A stretch of DNA of 64,000 nucleotides, from the NCBI GenBank assembly GCA_021401465.1, contig JADDMT010000074.1, forward strand, positions 62,001 through 126,000, in the 5' to 3' direction. Source of the stretch: Teratosphaeria epicoccoides. Lineage: Eukaryota > Ascomycota > Dothideomycetes > Mycosphaerellales > Teratosphaeriaceae. Of this stretch, positions 1 through 10,211 are shown one piece after another; the stretch's first letter is position 1; each line of letters starts with the position of its first letter. The notes beneath the pieces are model-generated. The model did no database searches. It was not told where the DNA came from and saw nothing but the letters and a program-made list of their open reading frames with translations. Position numbers and translations under genes: made by a program.

Positions 1-1
1 A

Positions 2-238
2 GGCCAAGTCATCGGCCTCATTGAGGACATCCCCACATGCGCAGAGCTGGTCTCCCGGATCGAAAGAGAGGCGACAGAAACTTTGCAGTCGAAACTCAAC
101 CTCATCGTCCAGCAGCAGCCTGAGCCGGAGACTGTGGGCAAGGAGCTGGGGGATACGATGTCGGATCCGAGGAGGGAGGGGGATAATAGCGTTCCGGCTG
201 AGGCGCAGATCTATGGTGTCGGGAAGGCTAAGTTGTAG
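2..238 (+). CDS. Nitronate monooxygenase (2-nitropropane dioxygenase), C-terminal end only
   Basis: This open frame enters from the left edge and ends at TAG 236-238, giving 78 residues of an incomplete gene. The first residues read GQVIGLIEDIPTCAELV and then an ERIEREA-like helix. This matches the end of FMN-dependent nitronate monooxygenases, where a G-Q-x-x-G-L-I/V-x-D-I-P segment closes the TIM barrel and a helix follows. The family oxidises alkyl nitronates such as propionate 3-nitronate and detoxifies nitro compounds. The last 40 residues are polar, rich in Glu, Pro and Gly, and look like a variable tail. The FMN-binding core and catalytic His lie outside the window, so activity cannot be judged. 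Confidence 0.72.
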   Translation, partial: GQVIGLIEDIPTCAELVSRIEREATETLQSKLNLIVQQQPEPETVGKELGDTMSDPRREGDNSVPAEAQIYGVGKAKL

Positions 239-1165
239 AGGGTTTTTTCATAGACGGAATGAACTCTCAAGAAGAGCCGCGCAGTTGTTGTGGATGTGAT
301 GCTTATATTCAAGTGCTCATGGGAGGCTGTCATTCTGTGCTAATCCGTATCTGTCTGCGGTCTGGGAGTGAACCGCGGTATCAACGCGCTCAACCAGCCT
401 CCCCTCTCCTTACGCCGCCTGCGTCGTCCGCTTGCCCTCGCGCCGAGATCTCGAGCCACGCTCAGCACGTCTTCGGCAGTGCTTGGTCGCCACGGGCCAC
501 AAAAGGTGTGCCGCTGTCGTTCCGATCGGACGTTCTCCTGAACACGAGGTGCAGGGCCCCTTGACAGCTCACGGGTGCTGGTGTGCGCGGGACCAGTAAT
601 TCCCACCCATCCCGCGACAACACCTGTGCCAATCCGCCCAGGGACGGAATCTTGCTGGTGCTGTCGAAGGCTGTCGGATGTCAGGGCTTGTTCTTGTGGC
701 ACTTGTCGACGCCTTTCACGTAATCTGTTGCTTCGGCGGGAAAATGGGCGACCAGCAGAAATGGAGGCAGGATGTTGCGCGCCGCCGGGTCGACACGTGG
801 GTTGATCGCTGGAGGAATGATCGCCCTGAGTTTGGTATGGAGTATGGACTTGCTTTTCTGCGGTCTGTGGGTCAACAACGCCTGCTGCTTGTTGCAAATT
901 GCCTCCGCGATCGTAATCATGCTTCCCCATGATGTCTCGTGGATGTAGATGGAAGACCAATGAGGAGCTGCGAGAGTTTCTCTGCTCTGGCTGCTGACCG
1001 TGGGCCTTACCGCCGTGACGGAAGTTCCGCCGCAATCAATGAATGAAGTCCACTCTGCAATACTGTATCACAGCGGCGACTCCCGTCATCGTCGTTTGGT
1101 GAGCGCGCTTGTCGCTCGGTCTCATGTTGCTGAGATCTCGCTTGAACATGTCGAGGGGTTTGTGG

Positions 1166-1666
1166 TCAAACGCCTGGTGCATCCATGCGACCATCATCAT
1201 CTGCGTCTGCGTCCGAATCAACATTGTGATCACATGTCGGATTGGGAGCCTGAGGGTCCTCTCGGTCACGTTCCATGCGCTCGATCTCCCTCAGCTGCGC
1301 CATGACAAGCCCGTCATCATCACCGTCGTGGTCATCGTCGCTGGAGTCGCCCGCATCACTCTCATACACGCCATTGCCCAGCTCCGAACTGCTGAAGCAG
1401 TCTCTACACCTGAAGCAGTCTCTACACCTGAGACAAGTATACCACATGCAATGCTCGCATCTCCGACTGTCTACTGCATCCTTGGCACGCTTTCTGCACC
1501 GTCCCGTACGTACAGCCAGAATTACTCGCAGAAGTGGCTTGCTCAGGCAAACATACACATGATCAGCAGTGTTTGGCGCGCATGACCGACAGGCCGATTG
1601 GAAAGTCAGTTGCCCGATGGTCTTTGATTCACGGTGACGTCTGGGAGATGATGCCGACTTGATCAT
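1166..1666 (-). CDS. Weak candidate: acidic hypothetical protein
   Basis: This 166-residue frame starts with ATG. Its middle has a Cys cluster (CEHC, CLRC, CRDC repeated) produced by the 18-bp tandem duplication in the DNA. A long Asp/Ser/Glu-rich tract and an Asp-rich tail follow. No domain is recognised. The Cys doublets look zinc-ribbon-like but arise from a simple DNA repeat, so they may be accidental. It overlaps several other open frames of similar size, which argues against it. Confidence 0.18.
   Translation of the reverse strand: MIKSASSPRRHRESKTIGQLTFQSACRSCAPNTADHVYVCLSKPLLRVILAVRTGRCRKRAKDAVDSRRCEHCMWYTCLRCRDCFRCRDCFSSSELGNGVYESDAGDSSDDDHDGDDDGLVMAQLREIERMERDREDPQAPNPTCDHNVDSDADADDDGRMDAPGV
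1392..1427. repeat. 18-bp tandem duplication
   Basis: The unit CTGAAGCAGTCTCTACAC occurs twice in direct succession, followed by the first few bases of a third copy. It lies in otherwise unassigned DNA. Confidence 0.9.
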
Positions 1667-1669
1667 TCG

Positions 1670-1867
1670 ACTGGTTGATTGACCGATTGATTGATTGACT
1701 GACTGACTGATTGACTTGACGGACTGATTGATTGACGGACTGATTGGTTGACGGACTGATTGATTGACGGACAGATTGGCTCATCACCTGATTGATTGAT
1801 CAACTCATCGATTGACTGACTGATTGATTGACTGACTGATTGATTGACTGACTGATTGATTGACTGA
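1670..1867. repeat. GATT/GACT/GACGG satellite
   Basis: About 200 bp are built almost entirely from the tetramers GATT and GACT, with interspersed GACGG units. The last third is regular: ATTGATTGACTGACTG repeats of 12-16 bp. Minus-strand frames across it read as Ser-Ile-Asn-Gln-Ser-Val repeats in all phases, which is a product of the DNA repeat and not evidence of a protein. It lies 220 bp upstream of the PPI-2 start codon. Confidence 0.95.
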
Positions 1868-2089
1868 AAACAACCGCATGTGACAGTGGAGCAGGTGCGG
1901 CACATGCACCTGCCGCATCACACACGCTTGACAACAGCAAACATAAACCTGCCCCGTCGGTCGAAGCTGCATGCCATGAACCCAATCCATTTTCGTCCAT
2001 CGTACCTGCATTATCATTATTTATTGGGGCTTGTGAAACGCGCTTGAGATGAGGTCAAAGCAGGCACGTTCTTGTTAGCATCACACAAC

Positions 2090-3059
2090 ATGGCTCAGAC
2101 CGCATCTGCCCAGCACACCCCGCCAGCCGACATGTCGTCCAAGCGACCCAAAGGCATCCTCAAGAACTCCCACTCCTACCAACACCCCGCCCCCTCCCCC
2201 GACGACGCCCACATCTCACCCACCCGCACCCAAACACACGCACAATCGCCGTTGCACGAGCCACCAACCTCCGCGCCACCGGTCCCGCCCGAACGACCGC
2301 CGGTGCCCACCCGCGAGCTGTCGGAAAAGGAAGTCACGCAGATGAACACGGAACTCAACGCAGGAGCTTCCCAACGACGCAACAGCTCCCACCCACGTGC
2401 CTCCGTGTCCAGGCGGCAGTCGGACCAGAATGCCGGTACCCACGCCGACGGCGCTTCGGAGCAGGATGAGCCGGCGGCTCAGAAGCTGAAGTGGGACGAG
2501 GCGAACCTGTGGCTCAACGAGGGTCAGATGGGCGGCAAAATGAAGATCGACGAACCCAAGACGCCGTTCGTGCGCCAGACGGACCCCGTCGAGGACGACG
2601 AGGAGATTGAAACCATCAACGCACAAGAGATTGCCGTCGACGAGCTCGACATGGCCAAGTCTGGGAGTGGTGGCACCGCATCCAAGAAGAAGGCTTCGAG
2701 GGAGGAGGACATTCCCGGACTGGACATCGGGGAGCCGGAGATGGAGCCGGCGTTGGACAGGCAGACCAGCGAAGACCGGAGGGTCACGGTCGGCAAGGCC
2801 GACGAGACATCCGAAGACGGGATGCATCACGGCGAAGACGAGGCCAACATGACGCGCGAGGAGTTGGCCAAGCACAGGAAGTTCGAGCAGATGCGCAAGA
2901 AGCATTATGAGATGAAGAATATCAAGGATTTGCTGGGGTGAGTCATCTTTGTGACTTCGGGAAAAAGCCGTACTGACAGGCTGTAGTCATCCAGAGGCTC
3001 TTGACGTCGACGAAGAAGAGGAGGATGAGAAGCGATGGCCTGTTGCTGATACCCACTGA
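2090..3059 (+). CDS. Protein phosphatase inhibitor 2 (IPP-2 / Glc8 family)
   Basis: The protein is a regulator of protein phosphatase 1. There are two exons, 2090-2937 and 2987-3059. The 49-nt intron has GTGAGT, a CTGAC branch site and CTGTAG. The product is 306 residues and disordered, as is usual for the family. It carries the three family motifs: KGILKNS near residue 20, a central acidic segment beginning LKWDEANLWLNE (about residue 130), and HRKFEQMRKKHYEM near the C terminus. The last exon adds an acidic tail (DEEEEDEKRWPV). The first ATG is at 2090; the frame is open upstream only through non-ATG codons. Regulation by phosphorylation at a Thr-Pro site (KTPF, about residue 157) is expected from the family. 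Confidence 0.9.
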
Positions 3060-3652
3060 GATGTCAGTGACCCTGTTACGATTCCCTGCTTGTCGTTACG
3101 TGCATTATCAGGGGAACCAGAATCTGGTCATTCACTAAGCAGAATTTGGTCAATCCACTAAGTAGCACAGCACGGACTGGCGTTTGACCGTAGTGCCTTC
3201 AGATAGGCCCAAGCATGAGATACCACGGCAGCATAATGCGGCAGAGCTACAGATTCTGCAAATACAACCAACACTTGTCCACGCAAACGCCAGCCAGGCT
3301 GCATCTCCTGACTTCCTCATGCACGCAAAAGGTCGTTGCAATTGACGCACCTGCAGCGGCTAACCTTGACGGGCCTGCTCGATACCCGCGATCCGTCAAA
3401 TTCCGTCATTCGCCGAAACTCAGGCTGTACTGACATACTGACCTCAGCTTCATTATTGACCCAGGCAATCATCTCCATCCTGATTGCTGATCAGACAGTC
3501 GGACTGCCGATACCTTGGCCAAAGGCATCATTACCCAACAGCTCAAGTCATTCCGAACAGCGAAGGTCATCACGCTATAATTCAATCGACTTTCCAAGTA
3601 ATTCACAGCATCAACTGATAGAAAAAGCTAACTGAATCCTCCCTCGACGAAC
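3060..3652. other. Intergenic, 593 bp
   Basis: I see no gene. It should hold the 3' UTR of the phosphatase inhibitor gene and the promoter of the TupA-like gene. Short open frames on both strands have no recognisable features. Confidence 0.5.
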
Positions 3653-4737
3653 ATGCCTGACCGTTCCACATCCATCCGTTCGCACGGCACCATCGAAACC
3701 ACGCCGGCCGAAATCTACGGGTCTGGACCCGTAGTACTCCGAATAGGGTATCCCCCCCATAGCCCTATCAACCCCACATCAACACTAACACCCCCCCGCC
3801 CCAGCAACGGTGGCGCCGGTGCGCCAACCCAACAACCCACTCTCCTCCCTCACCCCCCTACTAACCCTCCAACCTCTTAGGCGCCACCGGCCTCCTCGCC
3901 GCGCTCTCGCACGCGTACCTCTCCCAGCGCCCCGGCGCCCCCGCCTCGATCGCCTGGATCCGCAACCACTCGCGCAACACGCAGCTCGCGCTCCTGCACG
4001 ACCACATCGACCTGGCGCTGACGTACGAGCGCGCGCACGAAGCGCTCGCCGTCCGCGAGGGCTGGGCCGCCTCCCACGGCGCCGTCTTCCACGACCACTT
4101 CTGCCTCGCCGGGCCCGTCGCCGACCCCGCGGCGCTGGCGCGCGTCCAGAGCGTCGCGGACGCGGTCAGGGTCGTCGCGCACACGAGGGCGCCGTGGGTG
4201 AGTCGCGCGGACGGCAGCGCGACGATGGCAAGGGAGAGGGCGATTTGGGACGGGGTTGGGCTGAGGCCTTGGGAGGAGGAGGAGGAGGAGGAGCAGGATG
4301 GGGGGGTGCGGGGGTGGTATCGGATGAGGCGGGTGGGGCCTGCGGAGGCGGTGGTGGAGGCGGATCGGGCGGGCGCGTATCTGCTTACGGATCGGTCGAC
4401 GCTGTTGAAGATGGTGGCGGAGGGGAGGGTGGAGCGGACGACGGTGTTTTTTGAGCCCGGGGCGGAGGGGGATGGGTTAATGAATTCGTGTTTTGCGATG
4501 ACGAGGGCGGAGGGGGCGGGGAAGGAGGGGGCGAGGTTTTTGGCGTTTTTGAAGGGGAGCGACGGGCAGCGGGTAGTGGAGGGGTTTGGGATCGGGGGCG
4601 CCGGGAGGCCGTTTTTTGCGGGCCTCGAGGAGGGGTGGGCGAGGGTGGGGCTGAAGGGGGGGAGGCCGAGCGGTGGGAAGTGGGTGGGCGGATCTGGGGG
4701 CGGGGGGAGGGGGAAAGGGCCGCCTGTCACCGCGTAG
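3653..4737 (+). CDS. Periplasmic-binding-protein-like protein, tungstate-binding (TupA) type
   Basis: Three exons (3653-3747, 3805-3818, 3881-4737) give 321 residues. The middle exon is only 14 nt and encodes the glycine-rich GNGGAG turn. The joined segment reads GPVVLRIGNGGAGATGLLAA, then a WIRNHSRNTQLALLH segment, IDLALTYE, and near the C terminus AYLLTDRSTLL, NSCFAMT and an FLKGSDGQRVVEGFG end. This is the pattern of type-2 substrate-binding proteins of bacterial tungstate/molybdate ABC transporters, also found as lone proteins in filamentous fungi. No signal peptide or membrane segment is visible and no ABC partners lie nearby, so transport is unlikely and the ligand is unknown. A Glu run (GAG repeats near 4275) is low-complexity. 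Base use switches from C-rich to G-rich around 4200. Confidence 0.85.
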
Positions 4738-5304
4738 TCCTACACTTCCACACCCCCTTATGCATGAACACCGCTCTAAAATTCCTGCTCGCTCTACAGA
4801 GTTTCCAGGCGCGCGCTTCTCAATCTCGCGGTTGGCTTCCGAACTCGAAATTCCATGCGCTTGGTCGGAAGTGCGGATGTCGTTATCGTGTCCTCGAGAT
4901 TCTTTTCAGCTTGAAGAGTCCGCTCTCAGTCGTCCAGTCCTGAATGGCCTTCCGTCGCTGCTAGAACAATCCTGGGTTTCAGGCCCGACGTCCCAGGTTG
5001 ACCTTTGGTGCAACACGCCGGTGTCGAGAGTGAGACGCTGCTCACATTGTGGCGCGATCTGGCGCCCTGGGAAATGGTCTATGGTTTATATGGCTTCATC
5101 TGCCAAGCCTGCATGGTTTCATGATATTACATTGTCTCCGTCCGCACCTGGGCAAGAGGGTTTGATGTGAGGTGGCGCTGTCTGGAGTAAGTCCTGGATG
5201 GTCTAGACAGGACAGCCTTTCGGGGGAGCACCTTACGCTATTGGGACTGCTGCTGCGAGCTTGCGATTCCTCAAAGCACGTTGCTGAAACCATGTTCTTG
5301 CCGT
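4738..5304. other. Intergenic between convergent genes, 567 bp
   Basis: It lies between the stop of the TupA-like gene and the stop of NOB1, both of which point into it. It should contain the two 3' ends. I see no additional gene. Confidence 0.5.
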
Positions 5305-6606
5305 CTACCTCTTCCTTGCGTTCACACTCCGCCCAGCCCCCACCTTAATCTTCCCACCAACCCTCGCACGATCTCCCGTCAGAATGCTCGGCAAATCATC
5401 CTCATCCATCAGGCTCCTCTCCTTCCGCCTCTTCTCCAATTTACTCGCCCTCTCGTACTCCTTCTGATCCTCCGCCAAAATCAACTCGTTGCCCCACCCA
5501 CCCTTGCCACCACCCTTGATCCTCCCGTTCGCGGAGCCATGCACAGCTTTCGGGATGCTGTACCTGTCACCTCTGGTATTCCACTGCATGTTCTTCTTGA
5601 GATGCAGCTTGAACTGGCCATTTGCGTCGGTCGAGCATGAGACTCTAGTCAAGGTGGGCTGTCCGCAATTTGGGCAGAACTGTTTGCTCATGTCTTTCGT
5701 GGTCTGGAAGCAGGCGTGACATCTCAGAACAAACGTCTTTAGATGCTTCACGCTTGTCATTGACGGTGATAACAGGTTCAGATTGATCTGTAATATGACG
5801 TTCTGCATCGCAAAATCGGTGGTGAGTACCCCGACCTGCATGGTCTTTGGTTCCCGAGTCTGGACGGTTGAGGCCCCTGCGTCTTGCGTTTGGCGCTTCT
5901 TCAGGTTCGCCGGTGTGATCCAGCCATCCGAGTCAGAACCGGAGTCTTCTTGGCTTGCACCGGAATTTTGTGCCGAGTCCACTGGAGGCCGCTGCGGTTC
6001 CTCCATCGGCTTAGTTGCAGCATCTATGCTCAAGCTGGCGATCTGTTGGGCGAGCTCAGGTTCATATGACTTGCTTTCTACGGCTTGATCCTGCACCTCC
6101 TGATCGGCTGTCGCGTCGGTGGCAATGGTCGCCTCGTAGCCATTTTCCTGCTGCCGAGCCTCCTTAACAGACTGCTCAGTTCCGTCATCCGCTGCCCGAT
6201 CTTTGGTCTCGGTGGCAATTTTTGCAGGTGGTGCACCATTCAGTCCTTTCTGGCCGGGCACTTTCCGCAATCGCCAGTCGCCGCTGTTTCGCTCACACTC
6301 GATCTCATACGTCAGCGCAATGATCTGAATATCTGGCTTGCTGAGGACAGCCAGATCGCCTGTCCTCCTTGCGAAATCTGTAACGAATCTCACGCTCGCG
6401 AGGCTTGGCGTCCGTATGCTCAGCCAAGGCTGCAATGTAGTTTCCATTCGCGATCTGGTTGCGGCATCTTTGATTTCGGACATGATCGCCGGTGCGGTGA
6501 CAAGTTGTTCGGCTTTGGCAAGAAGCGTTGAGAGCGGGGGCTCATTCTTGATGATAGCGCCGGTGTCAAGCACGAGAGTGTGTACCGGCTTTGCGCTCGC
6601 CATCAT
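5305..6606 (-). CDS. NOB1: 20S pre-rRNA D-site endonuclease NOB1
   Basis: Single-exon gene, 433 residues. The N terminus is a PIN nuclease domain: VLDTGAII with the first catalytic Asp at residue 14, then a helix-rich stretch to about residue 110 ending IQIIALTYEIE. A long acidic, low-complexity linker follows (residues 125-270). A zinc ribbon (CHAC...CPNCG) comes next, then a basic C terminus with KGGWGNELILAEDQKEY and RSLMDEDDLPSIL, both typical of NOB1. The enzyme cleaves the 3' end of 18S rRNA in cytoplasmic pre-40S particles. Two tandem ATGs (6606 and 6603) begin the protein. The frame is open further upstream, but the PIN strand starts right after these Met codons, so they are the likely start. 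Confidence 0.95.
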   Translation of the reverse strand: MMASAKPVHTLVLDTGAIIKNEPPLSTLLAKAEQLVTAPAIMSEIKDAATRSRMETTLQPWLSIRTPSLASVRFVTDFARRTGDLAVLSKPDIQIIALTYEIECERNSGDWRLRKVPGQKGLNGAPPAKIATETKDRAADDGTEQSVKEARQQENGYEATIATDATADQEVQDQAVESKSYEPELAQQIASLSIDAATKPMEEPQRPPVDSAQNSGASQEDSGSDSDGWITPANLKKRQTQDAGASTVQTREPKTMQVGVLTTDFAMQNVILQINLNLLSPSMTSVKHLKTFVLRCHACFQTTKDMSKQFCPNCGQPTLTRVSCSTDANGQFKLHLKKNMQWNTRGDRYSIPKAVHGSANGRIKGGGKGGWGNELILAEDQKEYERASKLEKRRKERSLMDEDDLPSILTGDRARVGGKIKVGAGRSVNARKR

Positions 6607-9195
6607 GAGGACTGATATGTGGCAGAGGAGTTCGATGTATATATGATAGACGGCAGAACAACATTGAAATCTGTTATCATTACACGCATTGAGCAGCCAG
6701 TGAGCTGATTCATGTATTGATATCAACGAGAACGATGCGTCTTTCACTACTAATTATGTATTTTACGCATTACTATCCACCATACACTGACTAATGAAAT
6801 GTTCATCTGATATTGCTATGTGTGTCTTGGCGCTGCGTCACGTGATGAGGCAGACATGCTGCATCGAATGAGTCCTCATCGAGTACGATCCCCACGGCAT
6901 GAGCGGCTCCGGTACACCGTGTGACAACGGCCCAGACACGTCTGACAACCGCATGGAACGACTCTGCGTTTCCAACACGAGGGAGAGGGAGAGTTGGACA
7001 CCACCAGTCGGCGTCCGCCAGCAGGATCTGGATGCCACTTGCCTTTCGTAAACATGGCCGGCCACGACGCGATGCTCCGTAATGCTATCATGTTGATTTA
7101 CTTTTTATGTATATTACGTGCGAATTTCTATGTTTGTGTAGACTACACTCTAACCTAAACTTCATAATTAAAACATTTATTATCTTCACTAATTCTTGCA
7201 CACTATAACATTGGGTATGTAAAGTTATTCCTGTATTACTCATGACCATCAGGAACGGGGTGATGCAAGGTTCGGCAGGTCGTCAGTGGTCACTTGGGAC
7301 GACACCGGTCCGATGCTTCCTCGCCGCGATCCGTGGCGCGATCTCGGCTCCGCGATACGATGTTGACGAGGACTTCACACTCTCTCCAACCCACACCTGA
7401 TCCGTCATCTCGGCTCTGCAGAACCCGTCAGCAAACGCACCTCGACCTCCGATCCGCTGACTGCGGTGTCCCGGGCGAATCCGGACTGAGTGGTGCTCAA
7501 TAGGGCGAAAAGAGATTTCCAAGAAGTTGCAGGCCAGACCATTTCGGAGACTATAGATCGCCTAGAGCGGTCTTGGCTCTGTGGTCCATAATCGACCATT
7601 CGAGCGTAAGTCACTTCTTCATGGTACCGCCTTCCAGTCCAATAGCGACCCGCCACGTTGTGCCTCATCCTCGATGCTCCCGGACACGACACGCGGGTTG
7701 CAGGCGATTTCCCGAGGGCGATCGACTGCCAAATGTCGCACCCGACTTCTTCCATGGACATTATGCAGCATAACGGGATCTCAGATGGCTGTACTGTAGT
7801 GTGGTGCGCGTCTTCAGGCGAAGGCCTTGCTCATCCCCTGGCAATGAGGCTCTGCTCTGGCACATGGCTGCTGGACCAGCTTAAGCACCCGTCGAAATGC
7901 TCTCGCCGATGGCCCTGGACCCGTGACTTCGGAAGCTCTAAGCGTGACCGACTGTGATCTGCGATGGCTGTTGGCTTGACAATCGGACCGGCCACAGGTA
8001 GTTTGGCTGCGCTCTTACTTACCGTACTTCCAAGCAGAAATCTTGGGGTACCAAGCGCCCTGACGTATTGTGAGGGCAAGCTGGCGGCGGCGGCGAATCT
8101 GAGCCGCATTCTTGGCCATCACGTGGACCGCCGGATCGCCGACTCGGCCAAGTGGCAAAGTAGAAAGGAATACCCTGGTCCTGACCACCTGCGAGTCTTG
8201 TGACAACACTGCATCGCGTGATACCCGGCGGGAAACACCTTGAGGCCAGTTGCAGCATGACGATGAACCTACAGCACTTTGGTGGCCAGCAACGTGTCAC
8301 GAATTCGAAATGGATCCTTGCACTGCTCCGCACGGAACGTCTGGCGATGGTATAGCGACATCAAATGCTCTCAGGAGTAGTCGTCAAGTGAGCACGATCT
8401 GGCCGGTCTTTGCTCAGGGCATGTTCCCTTCGCTCGGACGAGGTTATCTGACTGCGCGGCGGGATGCTCTGTGATTTCTGCGCACATTCCACACCGGTGG
8501 CAGCAATGGCTCGGGACTGAACGAGTGTTCTTTTCGGGGGCAAAACTAGCCTATCACGCCAAACTGGATGCTTAGGGGCCTCGGGCTGCCGCTGTCGGCG
8601 TCTGATTATCGTCCGAGCAGCCCAAGACCATGATTCGAGCCAGGATGAGCTTCCACGAGTCCGTTACCTTTTCGCTACAAGAGCGCTCTGGCGCCGAGAT
8701 CGGGTAGACGAGAGACTAGCAGCCTCGTCGTTTTCAAATTCGTCTGTCGGCCAATAGCACGGCACAAATTCACAGCGATGGCACGTGCACGGTGTCAGGA
8801 TGATGAATGCAGTCTTGGAGGCAGCGCTTGCGGTTGCACGTTTCCGCCGAGCGTGGCAAACTCGATGATCTTGCAGCTCACGGGCTTCGCTTTTGATGCA
8901 TACGTTGCATGAAGCACATGATGGCCCCGTGCGTTCAGATGGATCGATCGCACGGCATGTCAAGCTGCGCAGGAAAGTGTTATATCGATGGTCGATCTCT
9001 GCAGTGTTCGATGGGTCGCCGTGAATCGAGTCTTTGTATACCTGGCAATCGAATCAACAAGTCCGCGGAGCAAAGAGAAGTGATCTCCGTCAAGGATCGT
9101 GCGCTTAGATCATGGCGGTAGGCAGTAGTATCACGCAGGCCATGATCGTGTCGGGCTGACAAAGCAAGCCCAAGTACTACTTTTCAGTCGCCACC
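6607..9195. other. Gene-poor region, 2.6 kb
   Basis: I recognise no gene. Two AT-rich patches (about 6650-6850 and 7090-7240) flank more GC-balanced DNA. Open frames of 60-118 codons occur on both strands without domain-like composition. I looked for transposase or reverse-transcriptase motifs and terminal repeats by eye and found none. It could hold a decayed element, a non-coding RNA or nothing. Confidence 0.45.
6638..6645 (-). promoter_or_regulatory. TATA-like element upstream of NOB1
   Basis: A TATATAT run lies about 32-39 bp upstream of the NOB1 start codon on the minus strand. The position is compatible with a core promoter and a very short leader, but an isolated AT run is weak evidence. 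Confidence 0.3.
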
Positions 9196-10008
9196 ATGCG
9201 CCCACGTTCCAGGACTCCAAAACGAGTGACTAGTGATGGTTCATGGCTGGCTCCAAAGGCGAAGGGCAACAATTTCAAGGAGGAAGGTGTTATCTGGTTC
9301 TTCCACAACAGTCAGGAAACGCAGCGAATTCACCCCACACAAGTGCCGGAGAATGTCATGGAGGAGGAGTACGGATGTTACTCCGTCTATCACGATCATG
9401 GGACTTTTTACACGGTCGACTTTGACGCAACCGCAGCGAACGTCGGAGACGGTCGCGATACGAGTGCTGGTTGCACTTACGAACGAGACGATTCCAGCGA
9501 GGACGAACAGGACAGTGAAGATCATAACGACTGGTCGACGTTGACCTTTGGCTTAGCAGACCAGCAGCGATACATCTCATACGCTGGTCAGCTGCAGCAG
9601 TCTCGAAGGCTACCGTTACGCCGCATGGATCAAATATGGGCAGATCAACTGTTTCCAGACAGATATCGTGCGCAGCAAGAACGGTACACCCGAGATCGTA
9701 GATATGGCGGGCTGGTCGGAGACTTGCCTTTGCTGATCGGGTTAGTCGCGTTCGCAATGCCAGCATCGCATGTGCCATCCTGTCTTGCCAGCAGTCTCGG
9801 TAGCACGTTCTCTGCTCCTCATAACTACCCGCGTGGCGAGGGCTGTAAGCTGACCTTTTTCACTGACAACTTCCTGTCATTCCTTAACGTGAACCCAGGG
9901 CAAGACCGACGAGGGATGGTGGTGGCCGTCTACTACGATCCGAGAACAACGAAAAGAGAGGAACTAGAGCAGTACGAGCGCGGCAAGCTTGGACCTATCT
10001 TCCCATGA
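9196..10008 (+). CDS. Hypothetical protein, 270 aa
   Basis: Single open frame from ATG 9196 to TGA 10006-10008. No domain recognised. The composition looks protein-like: mixed hydrophobic and charged segments, aromatic-rich pieces (VIWFFHNSQ, GCYSVYHDHGTFYTVDF) and an acidic low-complexity patch (DDSSEDEQDSEDHND) near residue 100. A moderately hydrophobic segment (LVGDLPLLIGLVAFAMP) around residue 175 might be a single membrane span or a buried helix. The C-terminal third ends with GMVVAVYYDPRTT, which resembles a beta strand. It is the longest frame in a gene-poor stretch and may be a lineage-specific gene. An intron could extend it at either end. Confidence 0.5.
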   Translation: MRPRSRTPKRVTSDGSWLAPKAKGNNFKEEGVIWFFHNSQETQRIHPTQVPENVMEEEYGCYSVYHDHGTFYTVDFDATAANVGDGRDTSAGCTYERDDSSEDEQDSEDHNDWSTLTFGLADQQRYISYAGQLQQSRRLPLRRMDQIWADQLFPDRYRAQQERYTRDRRYGGLVGDLPLLIGLVAFAMPASHVPSCLASSLGSTFSAPHNYPRGEGCKLTFFTDNFLSFLNVNPGQDRRGMVVAVYYDPRTTKREELEQYERGKLGPIFP

Positions 10009-10211
10009 GCATGATTCTGCTGTCGAGAATGAGCCGTACGCATGCATGGCGTTTGGATTTCACGAGACCATGAGCGACAATGCACGAGGCCACGAGACCA
10101 TGAGCTACAATTCAGAAGGCAGCGATGCCACCAAAAACGAGGGCGGCAAAATACTCGTTGAACAGATATGCAATGAGCTTTGTGCACCGGCGGCCCTGAC
10201 TGTCCACTGCA

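Larger units (their letters stand above)
239..2089. other. Gene-free stretch between nitronate monooxygenase and PPI-2 genes
   Basis: I find no recognisable protein here. Open frames exist on both strands but have biased, non-domain compositions. The stretch holds an 18-bp tandem duplication near 1.4 kb and a GATT/GACT satellite at 1.67-1.87 kb, both listed separately. One acidic, Cys-containing minus-strand frame (1166-1666) is kept as a weak candidate. Confidence 0.5.

Noticed and set aside
340..1035. 231-codon minus-strand frame
   Set aside because: Arg/Gln/Ser-biased composition without strands or motifs, overlapped by equally long frames on the other strand; looks like a chance open frame.
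1663..2017. Minus-strand frames rich in Ser-Ile-Asn-Gln-Ser-Val repeats
   Set aside because: The repeats occur in several phases because the DNA is a GATT/GACT satellite.
6607..9195. Transposon in the gene-poor region
   Set aside because: No transposase, integrase or reverse-transcriptase motif and no terminal repeats seen by eye.
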